Of a stretch of 64,000 nucleotides of DNA, positions 14,401 to 27,215 are shown one piece after another; position 1 is the stretch's first letter, and the number at the start of each line of letters is the position of its first letter. Both the position numbers and the translations under genes were made by a program. Where the stretch lies: assembly GCA_020205615.1 (NCBI GenBank), contig CM035161.1, forward strand, positions 1,364,001 to 1,428,000, written 5' to 3'. The notes under the pieces were generated by a model. That model was not told the DNA's origin. It did no database searches and was given only the letters and a program-made list of their open reading frames with translations. Source of the stretch: Panax quinquefolius. Its lineage: Eukaryota > Streptophyta > Magnoliopsida > Apiales > Araliaceae.

Positions 14401-16204
14401 TTGGTTTAGTTGACTATGCTTTTTATTGTGATCATTGACTAAGTAGTGAGCCTAGTGATAAGCTTTTTTCAAGGCATTTATATTATATATAGTTCAATGC
14501 CAAAAGGAATTCTTGTTTGAGTGATATAGGATTCAAATTATGATTGAGTTGACTACAGAACATATATTAGTAAAAGGTTTAAAACAGCACCCGAAAAAGA
14601 AGTACTGAAAGTAAGGAATTATAACTAAGAGTGAAACAAATGGGAAGGTGTCCAACTGACAGAATCCTATATCTTACAAGTGGCATATGAATCATACCTA
14701 TGCATAATTGCAACAAAAAACACCATTACTGATTCATGTTGTTAATGAGGTTAATTTTTTAAAAAAATTTAGCAAAAACTAAAAAAAAATCACTGGATTC
14801 TTTATGATCTTATGATACAGGGAATTACTGTCACTGTTACTAGTTGATCTATAATTAGCTTTTGTGTTGCCTCACCTGCTCTTTTGCAAGGCAACACATT
14901 CATCAAGCAATTTTCCAACATCTCTTGTTGTAAAATGCTGCATGTTTTTCAAGTTTTGCTTTATTTACCAAGGCTAATTACTTCGATCAGCCAAGGAAAC
15001 ATGGGTGCTGGCTCGAGATGCAATTCGTTCTGGTGCTAAAAGACACTGTAATGCATCTAAGGGACACGAGCCAAGTTTCCGCTCCTTGGGGAGGCTGTCA
15101 GTGCTAGTTTTTCTGAGGCAGAATATGAACTGATACTGATTTTGTTGAAGTAATTGAATTGTTTAGTAACTTTATTTTCATTAGACTTTAATCTTGTTCC
15201 TGTTAGCTACTCATAGCCAGCGGTTGCCAATTACTGATTTTTCACTCTGATAATACATTAATAAGATTTGTATGTTAAAGCCTAACATCTCAATTGTAAA
15301 TGCACGTTTCATCTTATAGGATTCTTGTTGCTGCAGGTTCATTTTACCCTTCCTCTTCAGTATCCTAAACAACCACCTCTTCTTATGCTTCAGAGTTCTC
15401 AGGTAAACTCCTCCCCTCCCCTCCCCTCCCCTCCCCTCTCTATAATCAGAGACAAACATACGCCCTCACACACATGTATATCAGATAACATTCGTATATA
15501 TTATCTGATTTTTCATTTCAATTTCTCAGTTCATAGTTCCATTAAAAATGCACTCTTTTTATATATATTTATTTAATACATCATCATCATCATCATCATC
15601 ACTGAGGCTAGATCAAATATTGTTTCGACTAAAAATATGTTTTTTTTTTCTTTCATCATCTCTTCTTTCCCTTCCTTTCTCTATTTGGCAGGATATTTGA
15701 CTGTCTCGTTCCATGAGTATTGTGTTCCACTGTTATTACTCTAGTGGTCTTGGCGGTTCCAAATGTTAGAAATGTTCTTGTTTTGATGCGAGAGGAACCA
15801 CGGTTGAATTAGTTGTTTCTGAATGTGTAACAAGTTTTTAGCGATAGAGGGTACTGTCAGCAAATTATCCTTGTTTGTGCACTTTCTCGAAGGTTGAATG
15901 GTTTAAAAGTAGGTCTTTCCATTTAATTTTTCTTTCTTTTTGTCTAGCATTTCAACTCCTATGGTGCACCCATTAAGTCGCCTCTTCTGACCGAGTATCC
16001 GTGGAGCCCCAGATGGGAAGCACCGGAAATGGCTGAGCGGATCTTGTGAGTTCTTATATTTCTTTGTGGCCTTAGATTAATTTGCCAGTACTGTGTCTAA
16101 TTAGTAATTATTGTGGTGTGATTCACTTTGGCAGCGATTTTCTTGTGGAAGAATGTCTGAATTTCAAGAAGTTCTGCACCGAGGCTGTGCTTCAGCAACG
16201 TTAA
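2500..16204 (+). CDS. BRE: BRE/BRCC45 (BABAM2-like) subunit of BRISC and BRCA1-A deubiquitinase complexes
   Basis: BRE is the scaffold, with ubiquitin-E2-variant-like folds, of complexes that hold the K63-specific deubiquitinase BRCC36; it acts in DNA-damage repair and cytosolic deubiquitination. I assembled 13 exons: 2500-2577, 2743-2830, 2937-3123, 3220-3310, 6193-6228, 6348-6446, 7067-7197, 7322-7370, 7500-7589, 7676-7729, 15337-15402, 15948-16045 and 16135-16204. All have GT..AG borders and consistent phase, giving 378 aa, close to the roughly 380 aa usual for the family. Recognisable blocks are [87 protein letters not shown] and [16 protein letters not shown]. The start is the first in-frame ATG that gives [18 protein letters not shown]. 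The exon 2/3 junction restores a Trp codon (T|GG). Intron 10 is 7.6 kb and intron 4 is 2.9 kb, and both contain transposons. Nothing indicates loss of function. Confidence 0.9.
3311..6192 (+). other. Intron 4 of the BRE gene (2.9 kb)
   Basis: This intron lies between exon 4 (ends AAAGAG) and exon 5 (starts GGAATAGAG). It contains a Stowaway-like MITE (3514-3920). A stretch at about 4880-5290, read on the minus strand, has a TATA-like CTATATAAACAG and an A+T-rich leader that recall a retrotransposon LTR fragment, but I could not define its ends. The rest shows no coding potential. Confidence 0.6.
3514..3920. mobile_element. Stowaway-like MITE in BRE intron 4
   Basis: The ends are imperfect inverted repeats: CTCTCCCTCCATTCCTATTTATT on the left and AATAATTAGGAATGGAGGGAA on the right, flanked by TA on both sides. 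CTCCCTCC ends with a TA duplication are the hallmark of Stowaway (Tc1/mariner-derived) MITEs. Internal stretches (TTTAGATTTATAGGAGATATTGATTAC; GTGTTTTTGGCAATAAATAGTA) are shared with the copy at 22371, so both belong to one family. A TC microsatellite at about 3711-3732 lies inside. Confidence 0.85.
8316..8388. repeat. Tandem duplication, 36-37 bp unit, two copies
   Basis: ATGAAACAAGAAATAGAGTACAAAGTGAATAGTCTT occurs twice in a row immediately before the Tourist-like MITE. The second copy supplies the TTA at which the MITE sits, so the duplication may have arisen around the insertion event. Confidence 0.85.
8391..8779. mobile_element. Tourist-like (PIF/Harbinger) MITE in BRE intron 10
   Basis: The element starts GGGGTGTGATAAAATTGAATGAA and ends TTCATTCAGCTCTAAACAAACACCCCC, so its termini form an imperfect inverted repeat (GGGG-TGT / GGGGGTGTTTGTTT). 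It is flanked on both sides by TTA, the 3-bp target duplication of PIF/Harbinger. At 389 bp with no ORF it is non-autonomous. Its ATTCAG/CATTCA-rich subterminal sequence recalls the Harbinger end near 1620-1686. Confidence 0.8.
9176..9267. repeat. Tandem duplication of about 46 bp, two copies
   Basis: The unit is GACTTA(T/C)TAGTTACTATAACTATTCTTTGGGAATTGGGAAGTGTT, present twice with one difference, which points to a recent local duplication within intron 10 of the BRE gene. Confidence 0.85.
10407..11605 (+). pseudogene. Ty3/gypsy gag polyprotein remnant with zinc knuckle
   Basis: The first 260 codons (ATG 10407) show a capsid-like retrotransposon gag region: [27 protein letters not shown], then [23 protein letters not shown] and [15 protein letters not shown] stop at 11187-11189 breaks it, and the frame continues at 11219. 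A Cys/His zinc knuckle of the type found in these elements ([14 protein letters not shown]) lies at about 11489-11530. An acidic tract ([13 protein letters not shown]) is unusual in its density. In an active element gag forms the virus-like particle. Here the internal stop and the deletions downstream make it a relic. Confidence 0.8.
11693..12052 (+). pseudogene. Ty3/gypsy aspartic protease domain remnant
   Basis: The motif [21 protein letters not shown] matches the retrotransposon protease active site (usual form D-S/T-G-S/A-T), and [20 protein letters not shown] matches the downstream I-L-G-x-x-W-L block that links protease to reverse transcriptase. The catalytic triad reads DGG where DSG or DTG is usual, so the enzyme is probably dead. 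The reading stops at 12052. The reverse transcriptase expected next is missing. Confidence 0.75.
12194..13337 (+). pseudogene. Ty3/gypsy integrase remnant
   Basis: The H-H-C-C zinc region is visible ([20 protein letters not shown], then CPTC at about 12418-12430 after a stop). The catalytic core follows in shifted frames: [13 protein letters not shown] with [14 protein letters not shown] (first Asp), and [15 protein letters not shown] (second Asp). The third block is damaged near 12780. The C-terminal part is well kept: [21 protein letters not shown] and, after another frame change, [20 protein letters not shown] with [12 protein letters not shown]. An intact protein of this kind would insert element cDNA into the genome. 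This copy cannot. Confidence 0.8.
13355..13520 (+). pseudogene. Chromodomain remnant at the end of pol
   Basis: Reading through the stop of the integrase, the translation gives [12 protein letters not shown], then [17 protein letters not shown], a stop codon (TAG) where the conserved Trp of a chromodomain is expected, and then [10 protein letters not shown]. This identifies the element as a chromovirus, a class whose chromodomain directs integration to certain chromatin. A Trp codon TGG changed to TAG is the simplest explanation. Confidence 0.7.
13545..13909 (+). mobile_element. LTR (365 bp) of the Ty3/gypsy relic
   Basis: The LTR starts TGTCAAGCACAG directly after the purine-rich tract AGAGGAGGGAAT and ends TTCCTAACA. 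A TATA-like TATAAATAT lies at about 13700 in U3. The start is well supported by the purine tract; the end is placed by the TG..CA rule only. No second copy was found on the 5' side. Confidence 0.65.
14346..14382. repeat. 10-bp tandem repeat (GGACTCAAGG)
   Basis: About four perfect units of AAGGACTCAAGGACTC type stand in intron 10 of the BRE gene. Nothing else is notable. Confidence 0.9.
15407..15437. repeat. (CCCCT)n microsatellite
   Basis: About five units of CCCCT follow almost directly after the donor site of BRE exon 11. A short (ATC)n run lies at about 15580-15600 in the same intron. Confidence 0.9.
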
Positions 16205-17289
16205 TGATGTGGATGGGATGACAGATAATCTTTGGTAGTTCATTTACTTCAGCTACTTTGTGTATTTTGGTTGGTTGGAGTGTAAAGAGGAAGGTCAGTT
16301 TGGTTGGTGACTTGTACAAGTCTTTGAATAGGAAATTTACTGCGAGTCTTGTATGTTCATATGGTTTCGTTTGGTTGTTAGCTGGTAGTTTTTGTTGGAT
16401 TACTTAAAAAATTGTCTGGTGTGTGCTTATTAAATTATACTATCATGCCTACCAATCAAAGAAACGTATTTCCCTCTGAATATAAAGGCCTCTCCCCTTA
16501 GCACAAGTAATGGAGAATAATATTTTTATATGTATTTTTGATATTTTTTATTGTTTGTTTTTATATGAAAATGAGACACAATATATGCTCATGCAAAAGA
16601 AAATTATATAGAAATATGAAAATATCAGTTTTTCTAAATAATACTATTTCCTTTCAAACGCTTCAATTTTGACTTTTTAAAGTTAAATTAATTATTTTAA
16701 AATAATTTTTACACTATTTTTGTAAATATATACAGATGAAGAAACTATAATCAAAAGAAATATATACACTTTACTATTAACTCCGATTTTTATAATTTTA
16801 AAATATATTTATATACTTAATTATTAAATTTAATAATTAATTTGACTAAAAAAGAAGCAAAATTAGACATAATTTTGGACGGGAAAATAAGAATTAGGCC
16901 CAATATATATAAATATATATGATATATGAAGAAGATGAGTTTTTTTTGAAGTTCTCTTTATTATCCTCGTGACCCATTTTCTAAAATCTCTTTAAACCCA
17001 TTCCAATTTCCAACAGTGAAAATCGTGAAATTAACACGACAGTTTTGGTAAAAAAACAGATACTCCTATAAACCGACAATGAATGAGGTTAACAAAAGCG
17101 GTGGCACGTGGGCCTCACACTCTTAACGTGCACCCTGTCACTCTGGTTATCTATCCTGTCCGTATTCTCCCGCTGTCACCAGTAACATGACATTCAAATA
17201 AAATCCGAATCTCGCTTCATCCCCCCCTCTGTCTCTTTCTCTCTCCCTCTTCTATCCATTACAACCCCATAATTCTATCGCAGGGAAAA
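16205..17289. other. BRE 3' region and upstream region of the beta-tubulin gene
   Basis: The first 250-300 bases after the BRE stop are T/G-rich and look like a 3' UTR. From about 16500 to 16920 the DNA is strongly A+T-rich with no gene. The last 200 bases, before the tubulin ATG, are a promoter and CT-rich leader (separate entry). Confidence 0.6.
17100..17289 (+). promoter_or_regulatory. Beta-tubulin proximal promoter and CT-rich leader
   Basis: A perfect G-box core CACGTG (17105-17110) overlaps a TGGGCC motif (17109-17114). TGGGCC-type site II motifs are known in promoters of plant growth and cell-division genes, but their use here is inferred. A CT-rich tract (CCCCCCTCTGTCTCTTTCTCTCTCCCTC, about 17221-17250) precedes the ATG at 17290 and probably lies in the 5' UTR. 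Confidence 0.5.
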
Positions 17290-20341
<3,052 letters not shown>

Positions 20342-20656
20342 GGGGGGTTAAAGTGGCAGTTAGAGTTACCTGCATCATAAACCCAAGCACAAGTTTGATT
20401 CTGCAGCTTCCTTGTTATTTTCTCTCCCTAATATTGTTGCTTTCCTTATCCCTTGGTTTCTTTTTTATTTTCTCCTCCTGAACCTGCATCTTATTATTTC
20501 AACTATATCTGCTTTTAATATGATGTTATTTTAAACAACTAGTTATTTTAGTACAGAAGCAGTTGTTTAAGCAAAACTAGTCTTTCTCCTTCATCGCCCA
20601 ACTGCCGGAGAACTTAGAACCACCATCTCTGCAAAATACTAAAACAACCAATGCGG
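20342..20656. other. Beta-tubulin 3' region
   Basis: This is the presumed 3' UTR and downstream DNA. It is T-rich, no perfect AATAAA was identified, and no gene is present. CAATGCGG at 20649-20656 is the left target duplication of the following hAT element. Confidence 0.5.
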
Positions 20657-21668
20657 TAGGGGTGAGCATGGCGCAGTTTGGTGCGGTTTGAAGTCTAAAT
20701 TGCACCCGAAATCGCTTAGGTGCGGTTTGAAAAATTCAAAACCGCAGACGAAACCGCTTGTGATTGGTGCGGTGCGGTGCGGTTTTAAAGTGTGCGGTGC
20801 GGTTTTAATTGGTGCGGTTTCGGTTCCAAAACCAATTAAAACAATAAAAAAGTCTAAGCCTTCAATAAAATTTAGCATAAAACTTATATCGAACAATTAA
20901 CTTAGTGACAAAGTTGGTAATGGGAATAATATCAAGCATAAAATTAAAATTCCTTCTGCCAAATATGTCAAATTGACCATCAAATCATAGAACAGTGAGA
21001 CACGTAAAATAGTTTTAGTTTATAATAAAGGAATGATGCTTTAAAATTAAAACATACGCTATATAAAACAACGAAGATCATATATTTAATAACAAGTAAG
21101 AAAGTTTATCTAGTTCTCCAAAAATTAAAAGTATATACTGGAGATAGAATGAAATTCTATCTTATATATTGCAAGGAGGACTTATAGAATATAATCCTAA
21201 CTATATCTAATTTGAAAAATAATCTTTTAGACTATTACTATTATAACATTGACCTTAACCAATGCATTAAGTGCTTGAACCAACGGATTTGGCCCCTCAG
21301 CTATAAGCCCTTCCAACAACGCATCAAACAAATTTGAAATTTCAAAACCCAATTGCTTAATTTTTGACTCTATAACCTATAACAATCTTCTTTCAATTGG
21401 TGAAAAAATGACAATGTAAGACTGGGGTTTTCTCTGAGCGTGTTCAAGTGAAAAGTAACTTTAGAATTTACTAGAGATAATACATACATACACACATGGT
21501 GCGGTTTCGATTTTATGCGTGCGGTTTTGGCTAGTAAGAACCAAACGGAATCAGAATTTGGTTATTCAACCTACCTAAAACCGCATACATACGCAGGAGG
21601 CCGTTAGTGCGGTTCGTGCAATTTTTAATTTAATTTCGATTCCAATTGATTCATTGCTCACATTTCTA
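20657..21668. mobile_element. Non-autonomous hAT element, 1012 bp, with perfect 8-bp target duplication
   Basis: The ends are imperfect inverted repeats: TAGGGGTGAGCATGG on the left and TGCTCACATTTCTA on the right. CAATGCGG stands on both sides (20649-20656 and 21669-21676), an exact 8-bp duplication, which is the hAT signature. The subterminal regions are crowded with the motif GTGCGGTTT (and AAACCGC) in both orientations, as is common where hAT transposase binds. There is no transposase ORF; short ORFs in this stretch are products of the repeats. The middle is A+T-rich and unassigned. Confidence 0.88.
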
Positions 21669-21676
21669 CAATGCGG

Positions 21677-22064
21677 ATAGTGAAAGGGGGATGAAGACAA
21701 CCTTATATGGAAGGTAGAATAGGAATAGCAATTTAAATTATCTATTTGTTTTTTGATTAAAATGGAAATAAAATTTAAACTTAGCAAAGAAACTTCCAAA
21801 ACTGCATAACGTAATCACTAGTTTTCTCCTTGCAGGTTCTTTACATGACTTGATAAGGATTAAGGATACTCTTGTATAAGACTAGTTTAGGCCTATATTA
21901 ATTCAGGTTTTAATTATAAGTAAATTTATGTCCAAAAAAAATAAATTAGATGTAAAATTATCTTCGTTACCAGACGAATCAAATCAAGGCATCATTTTCA
22001 TTACTTTGGGAGGATGGCGATTGGCGAGAGAGATTACTAATTAAGAAATAAGGAAATAGAAAAT
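21677..22064. other. Short intergenic stretch
   Basis: No gene or repeat with clear borders is seen. The stretch is A+T-rich with a few purine-rich blocks near 22000. Confidence 0.5.
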
Positions 22065-22067
22065 TAA

Positions 22068-23374
22068 GAATATGTTTGTTTGCAAAAATTATATTTGTGA
22101 TAAAATTATTAATCTCAAATGACTTGTTTGTTTTTAAATTTGAACTTGAAACTATTATAAAATAATTTAAGATTGAAGACTATTTAATATCATGTTTAAC
22201 TAGGTATTATAATCTCATGTGTGATTAAAAATTTATAGACAAAACTATCCTTTATACATGAGGTAATTTCGGTTCTTAACGACTAACCTGCCCTGGTGTT
22301 GTTCATACATGACATGACAAACAATTACATGCGTTAATCAATTTACATGACTTGATAGGCATAACTTTTACTCCCTCCATTCTTATTTAATTGACCTTTT
22401 AGAAAATAAATTTTATTCCTATTTATTTGACGTTTGTAGATTTTAGGAGATATTGATTACATTATTTTTTAAATTACCCTAAATATTTAATACATCTACG
22501 ATTTAAATTTTTATTTATTTATATGCAATGGTGTTTTTGGTAATACATAGTACTTTTAGTGGAGTTTTTATAGAAGTTTTAACTTAATAATTATGCAAAA
22601 CTCCAAATCCTCAAATAATTAGGAATGGGGGAGTAATATGTTAAACAATTTACATGACAAACAATTACCGTGTTAAATAATTAAAATAAAAAATTAATTA
22701 TAATATGGCACTCAGTTCTTGTCAAACATAACTTTTATGAAAAGTGGGAGGAAAAATAAAAATTTACATAAAAGTTAAGCTGGACAAAATAATTGAGTGG
22801 GCAAATAAATACATAAATTGCACAGATAAAACAAATTTATTTATTTATTTATATGTAATTTATGGACAAAACTAACCTTTATAAAACTTACAAAATTTAT
22901 AAGTTTCAAAAAATAATATTTAAAGTTTATGGTTAATAATAGTATCTATTTTAAGTAAAAAAGTTTTTCTTATGGGAGTAAAATTTATTTTGAAAATACA
23001 TTTACATTTACTATTAAAAAGTTTTATCATTTATTTTTCTTAAAATAAAGCTTCATCATAATTGCCTCTAGACTCTAGTATGTATATGTGATATGTTTAA
23101 ATAATATTTTTATTTATTTATAGGCGCCTTTTGATGTATTAAAAAAATTTAAATTATAGTTTAAAATATGTTATTATTGATAAGGGTATAATAGTCCTAA
23201 AGATATTTTTTAATCCAATACTTCAATTAATTCTGAAAAAAAACAAACATAATATGTGATTATTTTAAGTTATCTCATAAAAAACAAACATGTAAGTAGA
23301 ACTATTTAATCCTAGGATTAATAGTCTTATAATTATAATTTCATTAATTATAATTCTTGCAAACAATAATGACC
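22068..23374. mobile_element. Possible PIF/Harbinger-type element (1.3 kb) with nested Stowaway MITE
   Basis: The left end GAATATGTTTGTTTGCAAAAATTATA and the inverted right end GGTCATTATTGTTTGCAAGAATTATA share GTTTGCAA-AATTATA, and TAA stands at both borders (22065-22067 and 23375-23377), which fits a 3-bp Harbinger duplication. No ORF of note lies inside. Because the DNA is A+T-rich and TAA is common, the assignment is tentative. Removing the Stowaway insert (22371-22633) leaves about 1.04 kb. Confidence 0.4.
22371..22633. mobile_element. Stowaway-like MITE, second copy of the family
   Basis: It starts CTCCCTCCATTCTTATTTAATTG and ends AATAATTAGGAATGGGGGAG, with TA on both sides. The interior shares blocks such as AGATTTTAGGAGATATTGATTACAT and GTGTTTTTGGTAATACATAGTA with the copy at 3514. 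At 263 bp it is shorter than that copy and appears to lack part of the centre. Confidence 0.88.
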
Positions 23375-23377
23375 TAA

Positions 23378-25897
23378 ATAAACTATCTTCACGAATTTTG
23401 TTATCTGCCTAGTACCAAAAATGGGATTTCAGCAATCCAATTTAGGGAAACATAGTCTGTAAAATTAAAAATTAAGTAAATAGAAAAAAAACAAGATGCA
23501 GATTAAACAAGTAGTCTAAAGCAAAAAAATAAGGAGAACAAACAAGCATTGCTCGCATAAGATGCAAGAGCGAGCTTCTCATAATCCGGTAAAGTCCTCG
23601 TCAATTCGTCATTTCTATTAAATTTGAAATTATAATAATCCATTCTTCTTCCAAATTATAAGATCACTATTGATTTTGTAAAAGTTATTTTAAAATATTT
23701 TTAAAATTTAAATTGACATAATAATTTAAGTTTTAAAAATAATAAATCCTACCACTGGTAGTACTTTTTAAGTAGTGAGTGATATTTATAATTGTATTGA
23801 TATAAATTAAATGAATTTATGTTAATTTTGAATTTAAAAATATTTAAAATTAATAAACCTATAAACCAGAACAAGGAAAGTATAAAAATCGAAAAGGTGG
23901 ACAGAGAGAAATAGAGACAGAGCATACAATAGTATTTTGTGTGAGTTTGGTGTGTGAAAGATAGAGTTTTTGGTAAAGTGATTTGAAAGTATTGATAAAG
24001 TGAGGTCCTCCCTCTCCCCAGTCCCCCGAATTATTGTTTAGCACAATCCTTTGTTAAGGGGGTAGTTACCATTGTTTTTTTTGGTACTATTTAAGGCATG
24101 CTATGGACTATGGTGGAGGGGGAGAGCAGATCCTCTGTCCTCAATTTTTTTGTCTCTTTGTTTTTCTCCACTTAAATATTGATACTTAGTCTTTTACTTA
24201 ACACTAATTAATTTTAAAATTAAATAAAAAGCATGCACAAAATTTAAGCCAAGAACACAAAAGAATAAAAATTTCGGAGACGTAAGATCGCTTCTCGAGG
24301 GGAGGGGAGGGGATAATTGAACCTCAATATACATTACTGATTAATGTGGGCTGGTTCCTTGCCATTTCTATCAGTCTAGTAATTACCACTTCCAGGGGAT
24401 GATACAGAAATAAATCTCAGCAGAAGCGAATTTAATTAAATTTTTTGTTGAAATTAAATAAATAAAATTTAAATTAATCATAATAATGTTTACAAATTAC
24501 AATACTATCCTCCTAGATCGCATAACTTGAAAATATTCTAAGATAATTTTATTATCAATAGTTTCAAATACATAATTTGAGGAAAAAATAATCAACCGTA
24601 TGCACAAAATCTCATACCAAATTTGCTTTCTATATTCAAACAATATCAAGTCCTAATAGTTAAAATCAACTCAAAATTCACAAAAACAACAAATTAAAAA
24701 AAAATAAATTATAATGTACTCAAGTTGTTACAGTTATAGTCTTCGTTTAAATTACATCAATAAGGCATATATTAAAAAAGCTGCACTCTACAATTCATAA
24801 AACAAATGCACTATCTAGTTTCGGGTCCTCGAGTCAGCATATAAACATGCACACACAAAAAGCTTCCAAAATTTAATAGAACAGGATAAACCTATACATC
24901 TAGAAAACCATTTATGCTTAAGGTAATGGTGTGCTGGTGCATCACAAACTTCATGAATATAACCATAAAAGCATCACAAATACATATGAAGCAAGTGATT
25001 AGAACTATATATATATATATAGAAAAAAAATTTAAAAAAAGAAAGCCCTAAAAATTAAAAAATTATCAAACAAAAAAACCTTAATTAGCTACCTCAAGTC
25101 CAATACAACAAATATATCAAATAAATTGAATTGGATTTAACCCCAACTTCCCAAGTCCACAACCAACAACAAATTCAAACAAATTATAATTTTTAAATTA
25201 TCAAATAAAAGCCCTAAATTTGTTACTTTCAAAATCTCATATGCGCAAAGCCAATGGCGAGGGAGAGACTGAATGAGAAGAGAAGAGGTCGCGGCTGAGA
25301 AGAGGAGAAATTGTTGGCCAAGTAGTGAAGCAGAAGTGAAGAAGAAGAGCTCTCAACTCTTACGTCAAATATGCCACTTGAGTTTAATTTTTTTATTAAT
25401 CTGCCTCATTGAATTTACTAATTTATAAATTCTGCCCCTTAAGTTTATCTTAAAAAAAAATGCTACCCTTGCTATCCATCCGCCCCTGACCACTGTATAC
25501 ACCTTGGGTTTTCAGTTTTGAGTTTTTCAAAATATAGAAATCTATAATAGTTTTTTTATATATAAAAAAAAAAGATCTGTATTGCTGATTCTGTTCTAAA
25601 ACATGATCATATAACATAGAGAATCAAATTAATTTACCGCAATAATAGAAAAATATTCTTGAATTTGAGTAACAGAACAAAATGAATAGATAGTGATCAC
25701 AGATTTTGTACTAACTGAGATATGGAAGCTGATTTTACACAGAAATACACTCAACTTAATTTCAATGCGGGTCAAAATTGTATTATATTGTAAAAGTTTA
25801 ATTGAATTTCTTAAAATATATTAAGAGGGTAATTTTACCCCCTTATATTATTATATGCTGCTGCCGTGCTGCTATAAAAGAAAAAAAAAAAAAGAAG
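23378..25897. other. A+T-rich intergenic region, 2.5 kb
   Basis: No gene was recognised. Purine-rich blocks lie at about 24100-24130 and 24295-24312, a short (AT)n run at about 25006-25022, and long A/T tracts throughout. The stretch from about 24394 (CAGGGGATGATACAG) to about 25492 (ATCCGCCCCTGA, which reads TCAGGGGCGGAT on the minus strand) may be a transposon with CAGGGG-type ends, but I could not find a target duplication and leave it unassigned. Confidence 0.45.
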
Positions 25898-27215
25898 TTA
25901 AATGATTTTCTTCTTCTTGTTATCCATGGTAATCATTCTTCTCTTTCTTGCTTGGGCAGCCATGATTTTTCTCATTCCAAAAGTCTCCTCCGCGGCACAA
26001 ACAACGTTTAGATCAGGGATGCCACATGGGTTCACCATGGCCAATCCACTTCCACTGCTGGAGGATAAAATTCCACCATTTGGGAAGTATTCAACTTTGA
26101 ATGAAGATGAAGAACAAGACGGTTGTTGATGAGGAAAAGGAAAAACAGGAGGAGGATATTGCTGCTGTTGGTCCATTCTCAATCCTCTGTTAATATCCAT
26201 TTGGGGATTTTTCTTTCTAAGGTAACAATTTATCTGTACAAAAAGTCATAGACTCCATTAGAAAGAAGAAATTTTATGGAGACTGGAGAGAGATAATTAT
26301 TCATTCGTATAAATACCTCATCTTTCTTTGCTTTCAAGGCCAAATTGAAAGTCATTAACTTCTTGTAATATCCCCTTACAACATCTACCTCCTGTTTGAT
26401 TATTTATATACAACAAGATAATATTATTAATCCGTATGTATGTTACTAATATGAATTAAGAAATTCAAAATCCGAATTTTGAGAATATAATACAGTATAG
26501 AGAGTTTATTTTATTTTTTGGGGGGAGGGGGTGTTCAAGTCACAAAATTAACTCACCTTTGTCAGTAATTCGTTGCGTTGGGTTAATTCGTCTATAATCT
26601 CTAACCAATCCTTTCTTGTATGCAAGGTAGTTCTTTTTGAGTACTACAGATTTTTTCCAGAGTAATAAAGACGTAAATCAATGTATTTTCATCTATAGCT
26701 ATACGTGTCCATTCATAAAATATAGACATTAAATCGTATGCCTTAAAACAGGGTAGACATCTAATAAGCCTAAAAGCAAGGCACCAAAAACTCAATTGTC
26801 AAAATAAAACCCCGAACAGAGTACACAAAATAACCTCGTAAACTCAAAGAAGTAGAAACAGAGGAAAAAGAGAAAGTACCCTTTTTTTAGAACTTGTCTT
26901 GGGTAATTGGTGCTTCGACTTTTCATCACATTCACTTGGAGAAAAACAAAGCGGAGTGGAAGGACTGGTCGCCTGCGTCTTGACTTGGAGTCTTTTATCA
27001 ATTTCTCTCTCCTCCAGACGCGGTGGACTTGGGGCTGAAGAATCCTTGGCAGATCTCCTTCTTCTAGCACCCCAAACCAACGAAAATTGATTTCGAGACT
27101 CGGATTCAATGATTATCTCTTGGAGATCGAGTAAAATATTGCCGACCTCATATTCTATTTTAGTCTCAAAACCAAATTCATACCTCTCACCAGTACCATT
27201 AATTCTCTCTTTCAT
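25898..27215 (-). CDS. Unnamed plant coiled-coil protein with IPDLN (EAR-like) motif, 266 aa
   Basis: The function is not known to me. Four exons on the minus strand (26880-27215, 26557-26610, 26317-26391, 25898-26233) have GT..AG borders and phase 0 throughout, giving 266 aa. The start is the ATG at 27215; reading open upstream of it has no ATG in frame. Visible parts are an acidic N-terminal helix (LLDLQEIIIESES), WGARRRRSAKDSS, a Ser/Pro block (ATSPSTPLCFSPSECDEK), a basic stretch, a helical segment predicted as coiled coil (DWLEIIDELTQRNELL through NLALKAKKDEINCYLRKK), a Gln/Pro/Ser-rich part, and IPDLNVV near the C-terminus. DLN motifs can recruit TOPLESS-type co-repressors, so a nuclear regulatory role is possible but inferred. 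The layout resembles a family of uncharacterised plant proteins. The exon 2 acceptor could be shifted by a few bases. Confidence 0.75.

Larger units (their letters stand above)
7730..15336 (+). other. Intron 10 of the BRE gene (7.6 kb, transposon-loaded)
   Basis: The intron separates GVFSCL (exon 10) from VHFTLPL (exon 11), which are contiguous in the family, so no exon is needed between them. It holds a 36-bp tandem duplication (about 8316-8388), a Tourist-like MITE (8391-8779), a tandem duplication of about 46 bp (about 9176-9267) and the Ty3/gypsy relic (about 10407-13909). A 10-bp repeat (GGACTCAAGG, about 4 units) lies at about 14346-14382. Stretches 8800-10400 and 13910-15336 show no convincing gene. 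Small ORFs there (7920-8144, 9262-9742) lack any family resemblance. Confidence 0.75.

Noticed and set aside
24394..25492. Transposon with CAGGGG ends
   Set aside because: Only a weak resemblance at both ends was seen and no target duplication was found; it is kept as an unassigned region.
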